Shown piece by piece: positions 33,340-44,159 of a stretch of 64,000 nucleotides of DNA. This DNA is from Euglena gracilis (taxonomy: Eukaryota; Euglenida; Euglenophyceae; Euglenales), in NCBI GenBank assembly GCA_039621445.1, contig CP154954.1, forward strand, positions 29,950,395-30,014,394. The letters run 5' to 3'. Below the pieces are notes generated by a model. It was not told the origin of the DNA. It was given only the letters and a program-made list of their open reading frames with translations, and did no database searches. Position 1 is the stretch's first letter; the number at the start of each line of letters is the position of its first letter. The translations under genes were made by a program, and so were the position numbers.

Positions 33340-33980
33340 CAAAAAAATGTGGAATTTTTTTGGCATCATGGCGCACAACATGCTTTTTTTTAAAAAAGCA
33401 AAAAAATGTTGTTTTTTTGGGAAAAGAAAAAATTGGCCTTTTTCCTTGCAAAATGGCTTTTTTGAGGAAAAAGTTCCAAAGTCATTTTTTTGGTCATCAA
33501 AGTGACGTTTTTTTTTCAGTTTTTCCAGACCCTTCATTCCTTTGTAACCATGAATTGAGGCCCGGCGCTTGCCCTGTATTTCGTGGGTGTGAACACGAAA
33601 TACAGGGCGTTATTTTGGATTCACGAATACAGGCTGTATTCGTGAATAGGGTATTCACAAAATACAGGCTGTATTTTGTGAATTGGATTTTTTTGTGTGT
33701 TTAAAACAGCTTTTGAAACTGGAAACCTCCTTGCATCACATCGTCCGAAGTGATTCAGAAAAAAAAAGCAAATGCACAAAGCAAAAGAAAATTGAATGCG
33801 ATAATGGCCATTATGGCATATCCGGGGTGATAAATGAAGGCGGTGCACAACTAGTGCAACGTAAGACATAAAAAAATGTTCAAAAATTTTTTCACCCAAA
33901 CCCTCCAAGACGTTTTTTTTTGTTTTTTTTTCAAAAAAACATGTTTTTTTTGTTTCAAAGAAAAACAAGCCGTCAACCTT
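33340..33980. mobile_element. CARGGTTGACG-family element, long variant
   Basis: The right end reads GCCGTCAACCTTG, the exact terminus of the 57244 element in reverse complement, preceded by the same ACATG foldback. The left part holds CCTTTTTCCTTGCAAAATGG and GACGTTTTTTT...CCAGACCCTTCATT, shared with 40.2-43.8 kb. The middle holds a separate palindrome of AATACAGG words. The left terminus was not located. Confidence 0.55.
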
Positions 33981-34366
33981 GCACAAATCCATCATAATTT
34001 GGAAGCTGCCAACGGGAGGCAAGCAAAAAGAGATTGCCTCCCAAAACCCGCCCCCTCCGGGCCATTTTGAATGAAACAAAAAAATACATTGCCGCCCGAA
34101 GGGCGGCTGGACGGTAGTGCTATTTTCCCTTCAAGTCCATGAGTTTTGGGCTTGGTTGGCCGCCCGAAGGGCGGCGAGACGGTAGCGATGTCTAACAGTT
34201 GGAACTCGTGTTCAAAAAAATACTAAAAATTCGGGGGGGGCGTCGGGGGGGGCGAGAGACAACTTTTCTGAAAATTTTCTCGGGGGGGGCGAAAAAATCT
34301 CGGGGGGGGGCGGTCGCCCCCCCCGCCCCCCCAGTTCCTACACCAATGGGGGGGCATGGTACCAAG

Positions 34367-34733
34367 CAACCCCCTGGCTCAAGCTTCTCAACTCCAGGCT
34401 TGGCAAGAAAGACAAGAAAAGGACAAACATCGCAAATATGATGCCGCTTGCGCGCACCGTGGTTGGAGGCTTAAAGCCTTTGTCCTCGACTGTTTTGGCG
34501 GAATGGGCCAAGAAGGCCGCACGTTGATGTCCACCCTCCTGAAAGCCCTGTTGGGGCAACGGGAGGGATGGCTCCAACGGCAAGTAGAAGCAGATGTGTG
34601 GCAAGGGTTATCCCTTACGCTGGCAAAAGAAATCTCAAAACAATTGGTCTGGAGCTTCTTCAATGACCTCTCCACTGACTTCCAAATGGACACTCCAGTT
34701 TACACAGCCTCTCATGTTCCATACTCTTCGTAA
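34367..34733 (+). pseudogene. RT-E: C-terminal fragment of a non-LTR retrotransposon
   Basis: It encodes NPLAQASQLQAWQERQEKDK followed by HRKYDAACAHRGWRLKAFVL and DCFGGMGQEG, then VWQGLSLTLAKEISKQL. This is the conserved end of the same retrotransposon group as RT-B: a post-endonuclease helical region ahead of the LARxVxRQL signature. The 5' side is cut by a C/G-run module at 34270-34340. No RT domain remains. The 3' side runs into non-coding sequence and then a large inverted repeat. Confidence 0.75.
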
Positions 34734-34884
34734 CCGACCAGAAGCCTCAAGCTTGAACCCCCCATTGCCCTCAAAGCAACCATACCTAACACAGTCACAA
34801 AACACATACAACCAGGACGCTGGATCCTCATCACCGAGCTACTGACACATTCACGCCACGGATGGCACGGAGTCAAAGAAAACA

Positions 34885-35175
34885 CAGGGGGAGCACGCCG
34901 TCGGCCAGCCGTCGGCCAGCCGTCGGCCAGCCGTGTGACTCACAGGAAAATGACCCGAGCCACAGCCTTGCAATGCAGAAACGATTTCGCCGGAGATCTC
35001 CCTTCAAGGTCATGTTCATCGTTGGTGGAGGCTGCATTTTTGCCCATTTGAAGTCATTTTTCGTCAATTTTTGTCAATTTTGCCATTTTTGGACTTTTTT
35101 GACCAATTTTGAACATTTCCTTTTTGGGGGGTGGTCATTCTACAGTCATTGTGAAGGGTTATTTGCCTACATATT
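34885..35175. repeat. Large inverted repeat, left arm
   Basis: It starts with GCCGTCGGCCAGCCGTCGGC reiterated, then GAGGCTGCATTTTTGCCC and AGGGTTATTTGCCTACATA. The right arm at 37650-37950 carries the same blocks in reverse complement. The intervening 2.5 kb contains further foldbacks. Confidence 0.85.
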
Positions 35176-35631
35176 ACCATGGGGGTTGAGCCCCCGCGTC
35201 CCCCCCGCGTCCCCCCCCGCGTCCCCCCCGCGTCCCCACCAAGTGGCTTTTCGATGAAACCGTCTGAGGTTTAGGATTTTTTTTGTGAAAATGTTGGACT
35301 GCCAGTCAAGCAACCCCTACTGGTTTTGCAAAGAGTGCCCATTTGCTTCTTCTTTTTTGTTCGGCATAATCAATGCTAATCGTAGACTGTCCCCCCTCAA
35401 CCATTGCGCACACTTCCATTTTGTATCCTTTTTTTGTGGACACCGTTCCCATCGCCCGTTTTGGCGGATCTATTACCAAAAATTATCAGCCAAAGTATGC
35501 GGGGAACGTTTGTAAAATGCAAGTTTGTCTGGTTTTCTGGGCCAACGGCTCCGGGAGCGAAAACACCCCATGGAAAAGACATTGCCCCAAAGAATTTTTA
35601 GGCATGAGTTTGGCCTCGTGGATGGGGCCCA

Positions 35632-35815
35632 CAATACCCCCCCCTAAATGACCCCCCCCCCTAGATGACCCCCCTGGGGGGGTCATCTAGGGGGGGGGGT
35701 CATAGAGCAGAGCAATTTTTCAAGGGGAAAAGTATCCCCCCCCCTAAATGACCCCCCTAGATGACCCTTTGGGGGGTCCTGAAGCAACATTAATAGGGTC
35801 ATTTAGGGGGGGGTA
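35632..35815. repeat. CTAAATGACCCCCC foldback module
   Basis: CCCCCCTAAATGACCCCCC and CTAGATGACCCCCC face GGGGGGTCATCTAGGGGGG and GGTCATTTAGGGGGGG twice in succession. Confidence 0.85.
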
Positions 35816-36289
35816 AAATTGTCAGCTTCATTGCACCATTTGGATTCATGCATTCTTTTTTTAAAAAAACCCAACTTCATGTTTGGTTTTGATTGAATGA
35901 GGGGCTAATTCTTAAGAAGGGTGGAATCAACATCAACACAAATACAATCCTTGTCCGAAACTGCACGAGGCAAATTCCCATTTTTATGATATGCCGCCAA
36001 ATTTGGAATTTTTTGAGGATGGGGCCCCCCCATTTGAACCCCCCCCATTTGAACCACCCGAGCATTTGGGTTGGTTAAAAAAAATTTCAGGCACTGAAAT
36101 TTTTTTGCCCTTGAACCAATTTACACATGGCGCGAAGCGCCGAAGGAAAAATTTCAGCGTTTTTGGGTACCTGGAAAATGCGGGCCCGGGTCGGTCAAAA
36201 AAATGTTATTTCATGGTACCCAGAATGGTGGTGCCCCCGCGTCCCCCCCCGCGTCCCCCCCGCGTCCCCAAAACCCCCCACGCCCCCCC

Positions 36290-36600
36290 CCCCCCCCCGG
36301 GCTATTCCCGTCCCCGGGACCCTTTACGGCCCAATGGGAACAGTACGGGGGGGAACAGCTCGGGGGGGGGGGGACCTAGGTCCCCCCCCCCGAGCTATTC
36401 CCATACCCGACCCTCGGGCAACCCAAAAGGGGTCATTTTTGGCACCTTTTTTGGATGTTCGCAAAAAATGGTCAATTTTGTGCACATTTGCCAACAGGTT
36501 ATTTTTGAAAATGGTCCAAAAACGTCGTGCTGTGACAGTGAGCTATTCCCGTACCCCCAATGGGAATAGCTCGGGGGGGGGGGATAGCTTGGGGGGGGGG
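36290..36600. repeat. GAGCTATTCCC foldback family, copy 2
   Basis: Inverted units CCCCCGAGCTATTCCC and GGGAATAGCTCGGGGG lie at both ends. The core contains CAACCCAAAAGGGGTCATTT and GGATGTTCGCAAAAAATGGT. The left flank is a GCGTCCCCCC array and the right flank leads into another foldback. Confidence 0.85.
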
Positions 36601-36604
36601 GTGA

Positions 36605-36905
36605 TGTCCAACTGGCAAAATTACCTAATAATGGACGAAGGTACCAAATAATGGACAAAAAAAGGCTCAAATATTGTGTGAAATGGTTTCAAATGACCCA
36701 AAATTTTACACAAAATTTGGCATTTGCCACTCAAAATTAGGAATTTACACATGAAATTAGGAATTTCCTCCTCAAAATTAGGAATTTGCCACTCAAAATT
36801 CGGAACTGGCACGCCAAATTAGGCATTTGCCACCCATATGATATAGACAACCCGACCCAGCTTCCGTCACGCCGTCGGCCAGCCGTCGGCCAGCCGTCGG
36901 CCAGC
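36605..36905. repeat. AATTAGGAATTT inverted repeat, left arm
   Basis: It reads TGATGTCCAACTGGCAAAAT, then AAATTAGGAATTT-type units and the GCCGTCGGCCA array. The matching arm at 37105-37625 is longer because of additional units (37310-37560). Confidence 0.85.
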
Positions 36906-37104
36906 CGTGTGCTCCCCAACACAAAACCCCGACACAAACACGCCATCCCGTGGCAAAAGAGTTACAAACACCCCCCTCGCCCAATATATATATTGAAGGT
37001 GACCTTTCCTCTAACCTCCGCACCCTGAACAGATCACTCTACACTCTTTTGTACATTACACCCACAGTATAAGCAACCCGCGACCTGTGGCGGCACACCT
37101 CTGG

Positions 37105-37625
37105 GGGAGCACACGGCTGGCCGACGGCTGGCCGACGGCTGGCCGACGGCGTGACGGAAGCCAGGTCGGGTTGTCTATCTCATATGGGTGGCAAATGCCT
37201 AATTTGGCGTGCCAGTTGCGAATTTTGAGTGGCAAATTCCTAATTTTGAGGAGGAAATTCCTAATTTCATGTGTAAATTCCTAATTTTGAGTGGCAAATG
37301 CCTAATTTTGTGTAAAATCCCGTTTTCATGTGGAAAATGCACAATTTTGGCTGGCATGAGTGGCATATGTATATTTCAGGGCAAAAATTGCATAGTTTCA
37401 ACACCAAATGCCAAAATTTGGTGTGGAAATGCTTCATGTTGGGTGCCAAATCTTAATTTCGGATGTGCACTTTTGAATTATCTTTCGAAGTCTACAAGAG
37501 GGGCTACAATTTTGAATTTTTGGCCACTTGAAACCATTTCACGTGCCATTTCATGAGCCTTTTTTTTTGTCCATTTTTAGGTACCTTTGTCCATTATTAG
37601 GTAATTTTGCCAGTGGGACATCAGC
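37105..37625. repeat. AATTAGGAATTT inverted repeat, right arm
   Basis: It reads GGCTGGCCGACGGCTGGCCG, CATATGGGTGGCAAATGCCT, several AATTCCTAATTTTGAG units, and ends TTTTGCCAGTGGGACATCA, the mirror of the left arm's start. The central spacer (36906-37104) has no gene. Confidence 0.85.
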
Positions 37626-37649
37626 TGAGCATTTTTAAGTCATTCAAAT

Positions 37650-37950
37650 GATATGTAGGCAAATAACCCTTCACAATGACTGTATAATGACCCAAAAAAT
37701 AGGCTGAAATGGTCAAAATTGGTCAAAAAAAGTCCAAAAATGGCAAAATTGACAAAAATTGACCAAAAATGACTTCAAATGGGCAAAAATGCAGCCTCCA
37801 CCAACGATGAACATGACCTTGAAGGGATATTGGCGGCGAAATTGTTTTTCCATTACAAGGCTGTGGCTCGGGTCATTTTCCTGTGAGTCACACGGCTGGC
37901 CGACGGCTGGCCGACGGCTGGCCGACGGCTGGCCGACGGCGTGCTCCCCC
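37650..37950. repeat. Large inverted repeat, right arm
   Basis: It contains TATGTAGGCAAATAACCCTT, GGGCAAAAATGCAGCCTCCA and GGCTGGCCGACGGCTGGCCG, mirror images of 34885-35175. The arms differ by scattered substitutions, so the structure is not a trivial assembly mirror. Confidence 0.85.
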
Positions 37951-38082
37951 TCTTGTGGCGAGGGCCAAAAGAGACGTTTCCCTGGGCCCGGGGCACGGTC
38001 TGGGTGAAGCTGTGCTACCCGCCGTGAATTTGCTGACTCCCTAGCACCTGCATGATTCTGAACTATTTTCGTGCAGAACTCT

Positions 38083-38165
38083 GGTGGTGGGGCGAGCCGA
38101 ATCCACCGACCAGTGGCACAGGACTTGTTCCGGGAAGTAAGGCTATGTACAACACGGCAGAGTGT
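38083..38165. repeat. Fragment shared with the hAT upstream region
   Basis: CCACCGACCAGTGGCACAG, GTAAGGCTATGTACA and following sequence match 49796-49875, just upstream of the BED-finger frame. It is likely a solo piece of the same transposon. Confidence 0.65.
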
Positions 38166-38274
38166 GCGACACGGTAGGTGCAAAAGAAGGGCGGAGAGGA
38201 CAGACAAGGGGGGGGGAGGTAAGGTGGGCGGTCAAGGACGATGGGTGTGAACCATGCTGTGTCAGGGGGGGGGG

Positions 38275-38700
38275 CGCTAACCCCCCCCCAAATAATACCC
38301 CCCCCCCCAAATAATACCCCCCCCAAATAATCCCCCCCCCCCTTGGGGTCCGACTTCGGCCGCCGAAATAATACCCCCCCCCCCTGTTCCGGGCCGAAGG
38401 CCCGGATTTTTGACCTGAAAATGTTGGTAAAAATCACAATTTCTGACAACAAATTATGGAAAAAATGAATTTTTCTGGCTCATCTGACCTCCAAAAATGG
38501 TAAATTTCACAAGAAAGTGCAAAAAATGACCCCAAAGGGCGGTTTTGGGTGCTATTTTGGGTTTTACGGGACTTCGGAAAATTTCGAAATTTTTGGAAAA
38601 ATAATACCCCCCCCCCCAAATAATACCCCCCCCCTCGGGCCGGGACTTCGGGCGAAAAAATAATACCCCGGGGGGGGTATTATTTGGGGGGGGTTTATAC
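38275..38700. repeat. AAATAATACCCCCC foldback module, larger copy
   Basis: Five AAATAATACCCCCC words lie on the left, the shared GGGTGCTATTTTGGGTTTTA core in the middle, and GGGGTATTATTTGGGG at the right end. Confidence 0.85.
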
Positions 38701-38824
38701 AGGCACTCGGCGATGGAACCCGTATCGGCGATGGAAAGGGAGGGGAGGGCCGATGGGTAGGAACGGAAGGGAGGGAGGGAGAGGAGGGAGGGAGGGGGGA
38801 GGGGAACGGATTTACCCTGGTACC

Positions 38825-39060
38825 ACCTCCCCCCCCCTAATTGACCCCCCCCCCCTAATTGACCGATCGCCCCGGGGAAAATTTTTTCGACCCCCCCCTA
38901 ATTGACTACCCGGGAGGATTCCATGCTGAAGCACCCCCTAATTGATGGTACCCCCCCCCTAATTGACCAACCCCCCCCCTAATTGAACCCCCCCCCTAAT
39001 TGACCAAAAGAGGGGTCCCGTGGAGAGGTCCCACGGTCAATTAGGGGGGGGGGAGGTGGT
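38825..39060. repeat. CTAATTGACCCCCC foldback module
   Basis: At least six CCCCCCTAATTGACC words face a single GGTCAATTAGGGGGGG near 39040. Nothing codes. It follows a GGGA-rich purine tract (38735-38805). Confidence 0.85.
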
Positions 39061-39107
39061 AGGTCTATGGGGAGAGTTATGTGAGGAAGTCATATAAACG
39101 GGCTTAC

Positions 39108-39468
39108 CATGCCCCCCCCCCCCGAGCTATTCCCGTCCCCGGGACCCTTTACGGCCCAATGGGAACAGTACGGGGGGGAACAGCTCGGGGGGGGGGGGAC
39201 CTGGGTCCCCCCCCCCCGAGCTATTCCCATACCCGACCCTCGGGCAACCCAAAAGGGGTCATTTTTGGCAACTTTTTGGATGTTCGCAAAAAATGGTCAA
39301 TTTTGAGCACATTTGCCAAAAGGTGATTTTTGAAAATGGTCCAAAAACGTCGATTTTTGACCACTTTCATAGGAAGTTCTTTATAAAAAGTGCTATGACA
39401 GTGAACTATTCCCGTACCCCCAATGGGAATAGCTCGGGGGGGGGGATAGCTCGGGGGGGGGGGATGGT
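39108..39468. repeat. GAGCTATTCCC foldback family, copy 3
   Basis: This is the most complete copy, with outer ends TACCATGCCCCC and GGGGGATGGTA in inverted orientation. The core is nearly identical to 44983-45350, including TATAAAAAGTGCTATGACAG. Confidence 0.85.
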
Positions 39469-40975
39469 AATGGCTGCGCTCCTTGGTAATCAGGAGGGAG
39501 CTGAGCTGAGAGGCGATCCCTGAGAACAGAGCAAGGGGGAGACCCTGTTGCAGTTCTGCAAGGATCGGAACTACGTGCTGTCACGCCCAAAGGAGCCCCA
39601 CACGCTGAGGATCAGCAGCAGGGAGAATCGGGCCCCTCGTGCCACGCACCGTGCCTCATATTTGGTGACCTTCCGATCGGCCCGGCTCCGAAGGAGGTCC
39701 CAGGGCGGTAGATTCCACGGAGACAAGGCATGGGGGGGGGTCCGAGGGGGGGGGGGTTGGAAGCTGTACAGGGGGGGTCCCCAGAAAATCACAACTGTAC
39801 TGCCTACCCCCGAGACAGTTGCGACATTTTTCGCCCAATTGAGGTTGGGAATGATGGATTTTGCGAAATTCAGATGCATTTTGCGAAATATTTGTCTCTT
39901 GTAAAAAGAATGGTAGCCCGTGTTTTCACTGGGGGGTCGGCACACCCCTCCCCCCCCCCCCTCACCGACCCCCTCGCCACGCCATTTTACCCCCCCCTTT
40001 TCAGACCCCCTCGCCACGCCATGTCAGGCCCGCCAAAGAAAATTTTCTTGGCAAACCCCCGCGCACCCCTCCCCCCCATCCAGATCCAGGACCCCCTCGC
40101 CACGCCAACCCCCCCCCCTGCCGGAAACCTCGTCGCGGCGGGCCGACCCCCCACTTTAAACACTTAGCAGAAAGGCAGGAAGCAGCTTCAATCACTCCCC
40201 CTTGGCACACCATGCGGAATTGAGTCAAGGTTGACATTTTTTTTGTTTTTTTAAAAAAACAATTTTTTGGGGGGAAAACACAAAAAAAACATGTTTTCTT
40301 TCTGAAAAAGCAAAAATTGACCTTTTCCCTTGCAAAATGGCCATTAAGGTTGCCCAATTAATCAATCTTGAGGCTGATTGATTAATTGATTATTGCTCTC
40401 CTCAATCAAATTCCCAAAAATGTGTGATAAACTCTATTTTTGGACCCAAAAGTTCTAAAAATGGTCACACATCATTGTATGTTAGGTCATGCTGGTCACA
40501 TGTGACCTGTCAAAACTGCCACATTCCCACCACAACCCCCCCAACCCCACCCGCAACCCATACACCCCCACAATGTCAAGGCACTTTTTGTGAAGGATTC
40601 TTAGAAGAGAGAGAGAGAAAAGGGGGTTTTGGGGGGGTTGGTTTCAGGTACTCTCATTCCTATCAAACTCCAACGCCAAAGTGGATGCTTGGGAGGTGCA
40701 ATTTTCAAGCATGTGAATCAAAAAGGTTCCGTTTTTGGCATTTTGGGTGGCTTTTGGGGTCTAACTTGCTTGGTTAGTTGATGTGGGAACAGTAAGGGGG
40801 GGGAGCTCGACCCCCCTCCCTTACTGTTCCCATGGACCCAAAAGGGGGCCACAGGACGAGAATAGTAAGGGGGGGACATGGTATCCCATGTTTGTTGACC
40901 CTTTCTGCCCCTGTGAAGGAGGAGGTGGGCAAGTGACTGTTGAAAGAAATAGTGTTTCGCAAATGATCCATCTTC

Positions 40976-41095
40976 TAAGTCTGCGTCTTAGGCGCAGGGA
41001 CTCAGGACGGAGTCTGCGTCTAAGACGCAGGACTTCGGGCAGGACGGAGTCTGCGTCTTAAGACGCAGACTCCGTCCTGAGTACTGCGTCTTAAG
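40976..41095. repeat. ACGCAG palindromic repeat, left copy
   Basis: Alternating inverted words GTCTGCGTCTTAAGACGCAG and ACTCCGTCCTGAGT form several overlapping palindromes. The matching block lies at 43390-43540, so the pair brackets the gene and the 659-bp repeats. Confidence 0.85.
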
Positions 41096-41282
41096 GAAAA
41101 TGTGACTGAATGAACTGAATGAAAAGGAGAATGGTGTGAAAACGAAGCTAAAAGCTTCTTCAAAGCCTCTTTGTGCCATTGGCAATGGGGAATCCCCATC
41201 CAAAATGCAAAGGGAATGCCATGAGAAGCAGCCGCAACGTCGCAAGGTTATTGTGACGTGCGAAACGGCAATTGTGCCGTGG

Positions 41283-41941
41283 TCAATCTGAGCACATTTG
41301 CCAGAAACTCCGGGACTCATACCAACTCTTCCAATTTGTTTGGGTAAAAAGTAGTGCCACCTCGTGGTCGGTCAAAACCGCCACAGACTCCTTCCGTGCC
41401 ATGAAATTGCGGGACCTTGTGCAAGCGTTGAAAAAGAGCACAAAATTTGGAAACTGTTTGCTTGCACTGGGGACAATGCCATGTTCGGGACGCGTAGTCT
41501 TGTACCTTGAAGCCAATGCGTTGACTGTTGCTCTTAGGTTGTGGGGCCCCATTCCCGAACAGCAACACCAGTGGCTCGACAAATTTCCTTCCTCTGTTGT
41601 AGGGCTGATTCTCGCTCCTGATGGTTGTCCAAAACACAATCCACTGACAGCGTCCACTTTGCAAAGGCAGTGAACCACTCATCCAAATTCGGCAAAATGA
41701 TCTGCCTGTGGTCCAACACCTTTGCAAAGTCCAACGCGGCGAGAATTGCCATTTTTCGGTTTCTCTCTGTTCCTGGAGGAGGACGAGCCACTTTGGAAAA
41801 AGTTGCCCCAAATAGGGCGGTGTCCGCTGGCAAATCTTCAGAAGGAGTGTATGCCTTTTTCAAAGCTTCTAAAAATTCAGGTACAGGTGGCAAGGGTCCA
41901 AGGCCTGCCTCAGCCACGTTCACCAACTGTGCGGCCATCAT
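41283..41941 (-). CDS. Unrecognised LPPxP/HRQ-family gene, third copy
   Basis: The first frame (41534-41941) begins MMAAQLVNVAEAG and contains LPPVPEFLEAL, AALDFAKVLDHRQ and LPNLDEWFTAFAKW. These line up with LPPPPRTELFLAAL, CLEFAKLCQHRQ and YPELDAFFVAWTGW of the proteins at 61103 and 24555. It stops after REWGPTT. Other frames stay open to about 41283; one carries a C-x2-C pair (HCPQCKQTV), so there is at least one frameshift or an unrecognised intron. I do not recognise the function. Transcription would start next to the GT/GA tract and the 659-bp repeats just upstream. Its place between inverted repeats suggests it belongs to the mobile element. Confidence 0.6.
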
Positions 41942-41950
41942 TGTGATTGG

Positions 41951-41951
41951 C

Positions 41952-41983
<32 letters not shown>

Positions 41984-41995
41984 AGAGAGAGAGAT
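41951..41995 (+). repeat. GT then GA microsatellite upstream of the 41283-41941 gene
   Basis: Nine or so GT units are followed by GA units and then TAATATAAC. It lies within about 50 nt of the minus-strand start codon, so it could form part of the promoter; that is inference. Confidence 0.9.
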
Positions 41996-42020
41996 AATAT
42001 AACAGCAACACCGATTCCCC

Positions 42021-42679
42021 CAGCAACACCGATTCAGAAGAGAGATTTACGCAGTGGCCCTGCGTCCCATGGAGCTTTCCATGGCATTTTTCCCAGAATT
42101 GCATGGCGCGGTTGTTTCGCACCCCCATGCCTCGCCCCCAGCGCCCCATTTTGTGGGCTAAACCCGCGGCAGTTCTGCTGAGCAACCGGCGGCTCAGGCC
42201 ATCCCCTCCCCCCGGGGCTGGTGCTGCGACCCCAGGACCGGCGGCTTAATTTGGGTACTCGCGCCCCAAGCCTTCGGGTGCCGTCCGTATTTTTCGGCAA
42301 TTTTTGCCTTTCTCCACACCAAAAGGGCCTTGTCTCGCCCTCCACAAAGGGTGCTGTCCCGGAGGGTGCCCCGTAGGTAGTGGACCATTTTTCCGTCCCG
42401 CGCTGCCTTGTTTTTGGGGCCAGTTTTTTTCAGCCCCCCCCTCCCCCACCCCCGGGAGGGTGAAGCAGAGCTCGTTTTTAACGGTCTGCACCACACAGAC
42501 AAGAGTGGTCGGGGACGAGGGTTGGCAGGGTCGTCTCCCCGACGATGCCCCACCTGCCAGCCTGGGGCGAAACCGCAACACAGACTGACAACACACGCTC
42601 CCACACCGACTGACAACACACTTCCCCCAGAAGCACACACTCTCGGGTCGGTAAGGAGTTCCCCCCAAAGGAGTTCCCC
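42021..42679. repeat. 659-bp direct repeat, unit 1
   Basis: The unit begins CAGCAACACCGATTCAGAAG and ends GGAGTTCCCC. It appears identical to the next unit, and all open frames are conserved between the two. It lies directly upstream of the minus-strand gene at 41283-41941, so it could act as a reiterated promoter or leader. Its minus strand has an open frame of over 200 codons with no recognisable similarity. Confidence 0.9.
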
Positions 42680-43338
42680 CAGCAACACCGATTCAGAAGA
42701 GAGATTTACGCAGTGGCCCTGCGTCCCATGGAGCTTTCCATGGCATTTTTCCCAGAATTGCATGGCGCGGTTGTTTCGCACCCCCATGCCTCGCCCCCAG
42801 CGCCCCATTTTGTGGGCTAAACCCGCGGCAGTTCTGCTGAGCAACCGGCGGCTCAGGCCATCCCCTCCCCCCGGGGCTGGTGCTGCGACCCCAGGACCGG
42901 CGGCTTAATTTGGGTACTCGCGCCCCAAGCCTTCGGGTGCCGTCCGTATTTTTCGGCAATTTTTGCCTTTCTCCACACCAAAAGGGCCTTGTCTCGCCCT
43001 CCACAAAGGGTGCTGTCCCGGAGGGTGCCCCGTAGGTAGTGGACCATTTTTCCGTCCCGCGCTGCCTTGTTTTTGGGGCCAGTTTTTTTCAGCCCCCCCC
43101 TCCCCCACCCCCGGGAGGGTGAAGCAGAGCTCGTTTTTAACGGTCTGCACCACACAGACAAGAGTGGTCGGGGACGAGGGTTGGCAGGGTCGTCTCCCCG
43201 ACGATGCCCCACCTGCCAGCCTGGGGCGAAACCGCAACACAGACTGACAACACACGCTCCCACACCGACTGACAACACACTTCCCCCAGAAGCACACACT
43301 CTCGGGTCGGTAAGGAGTTCCCCCCAAAGGAGTTCCCC
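42680..43338. repeat. 659-bp direct repeat, unit 2, with the start of a third
   Basis: This is the head-to-tail copy of 42021-42679. A partial third unit (43339-43362) begins with the same CAGCAACACCGATTCAGAAG and then diverges into AGATAATATAAC. The same AGATAATATAACA also precedes unit 1 (41990-42003). The apparent identity implies a recent duplication or an assembly effect. Confidence 0.9.
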
Positions 43339-43389
43339 CAGCAACACCGATTCAGAAGAGAGATAATATAACAAAAATTCCACTGTCAA

Positions 43390-43540
43390 AGCCGCAGGCT
43401 CCGTCCCGAGTCCCTGCACCTCTACTACGCAGACTTAAAAAAACTGCGTCTTAAGACGCAAACTCCGTCCTGAGTCCTGCGTCTAAGACGCAGGACTCAG
43501 GACGGAGTCTGCGTCTAAGACGCAGTTTTTGCTATAGTGT
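43390..43540. repeat. ACGCAG palindromic repeat, right copy
   Basis: It contains CTGCGTCTTAAGACGCA, ACTCCGTCCTGAGTCCTGCG and its inverse, ending in a GTCTAAGACGCAG stem. It is the counterpart of 40976-41095 near the other end of the 3.4-kb element. Confidence 0.85.
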
Positions 43541-44159
43541 TTGTTGCATGCCATTGTCAATGTCTTGAAGTCAAGCATGCGGGCTTTTTCCATTGTGCAA
43601 TGGGTGATTTATAATGGAGGCGATTATTTTCGATTAATTGCCCGCCGATTTGAATGATTAATCAGGGGGTGTCGATCGATAAATCGATTAATCGATTAAT
43701 CGGAGCAACCTTAATGGCCATTTTTGAGGAAAAGGTTCTAAGGTCATTTTTTTTGGGTCATCAAAAAGTGACGTTTTTTTGGTTTTTCCAGACCCTTCAT
43801 TTGAAAATGCTTTTCATGGCACGTGTGAAAAAATCCTTCGAACCTGCAGAGTTTAAAAAAGACGTTTTTTTTCTATAAAAAAACATTTCAAAAAAATTTC
43901 CCCCAAACCCACCATGAGGTTTTTTTTTGAAAAAAAAACATATTTTTTCTTGGGGGGTGCTACCCCCGTGACCCCCCCCCCCGTTACACCCCCGTGACCC
44001 CCCCGTGACCCGAGAATCGATCCTTCGCCATTCTTTTTTTAAAAGCATTTTTTAAAAAACGAACTTTTATGTATCCTTGTCCACCCAATGCACCTTCACA
44101 CCCAAAAATGGCCAAGGAGATCAGGCAGTAGACTTTGGTCATTTTGACCCCCACCCCCC

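Larger units (their letters stand above)
40345..43713. mobile_element. 3.4-kb hAT-like element carrying the LPPxP/HRQ gene and a 659-bp tandem repeat
   Basis: The termini are TAAGGTTGCCC and, reverse-complemented, TAAGGTTGCTCC, followed by GATTAATCGATTAATCG-type subterminal words. ATGGCCAT flanks both ends (40337-40344, 43714-43721). Inside are inverted copies of a GACTCAGGACGGAGTCTGCG repeat (40976-41095 and 43390-43540), a minus-strand gene of an unrecognised family (41283-41941), a GT/GA microsatellite, and two identical 659-bp units. No transposase catalytic domain was recognised. Confidence 0.75.
40226..43975. mobile_element. CARGGTTGACG-family element split by a younger insertion
   Basis: The left part (40226-40344) begins CAAGGTTGACA and runs to CCTTGCAAAATGGCCAT. 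The right part resumes at 43714 with ATGGCCATTTTTGAGG. The related copy at 33430-33475 reads straight across this point, which shows an uninterrupted ancestor. The 3.37-kb element 40345-43713 lies between. The right boundary is approximate. Confidence 0.6.

Noticed and set aside
42021-43338. 659-bp repeats as long terminal repeats of a retrovirus-like element
   Set aside because: The units are directly adjacent, with no TG...CA ends, primer site, gag-pol or integrase between them.
42194-43419. Minus-strand frames of 188-216 codons over the 659-bp units as genes
   Set aside because: There is no recognisable family and alternative frames are equally open. They are duplicated only because the DNA is.
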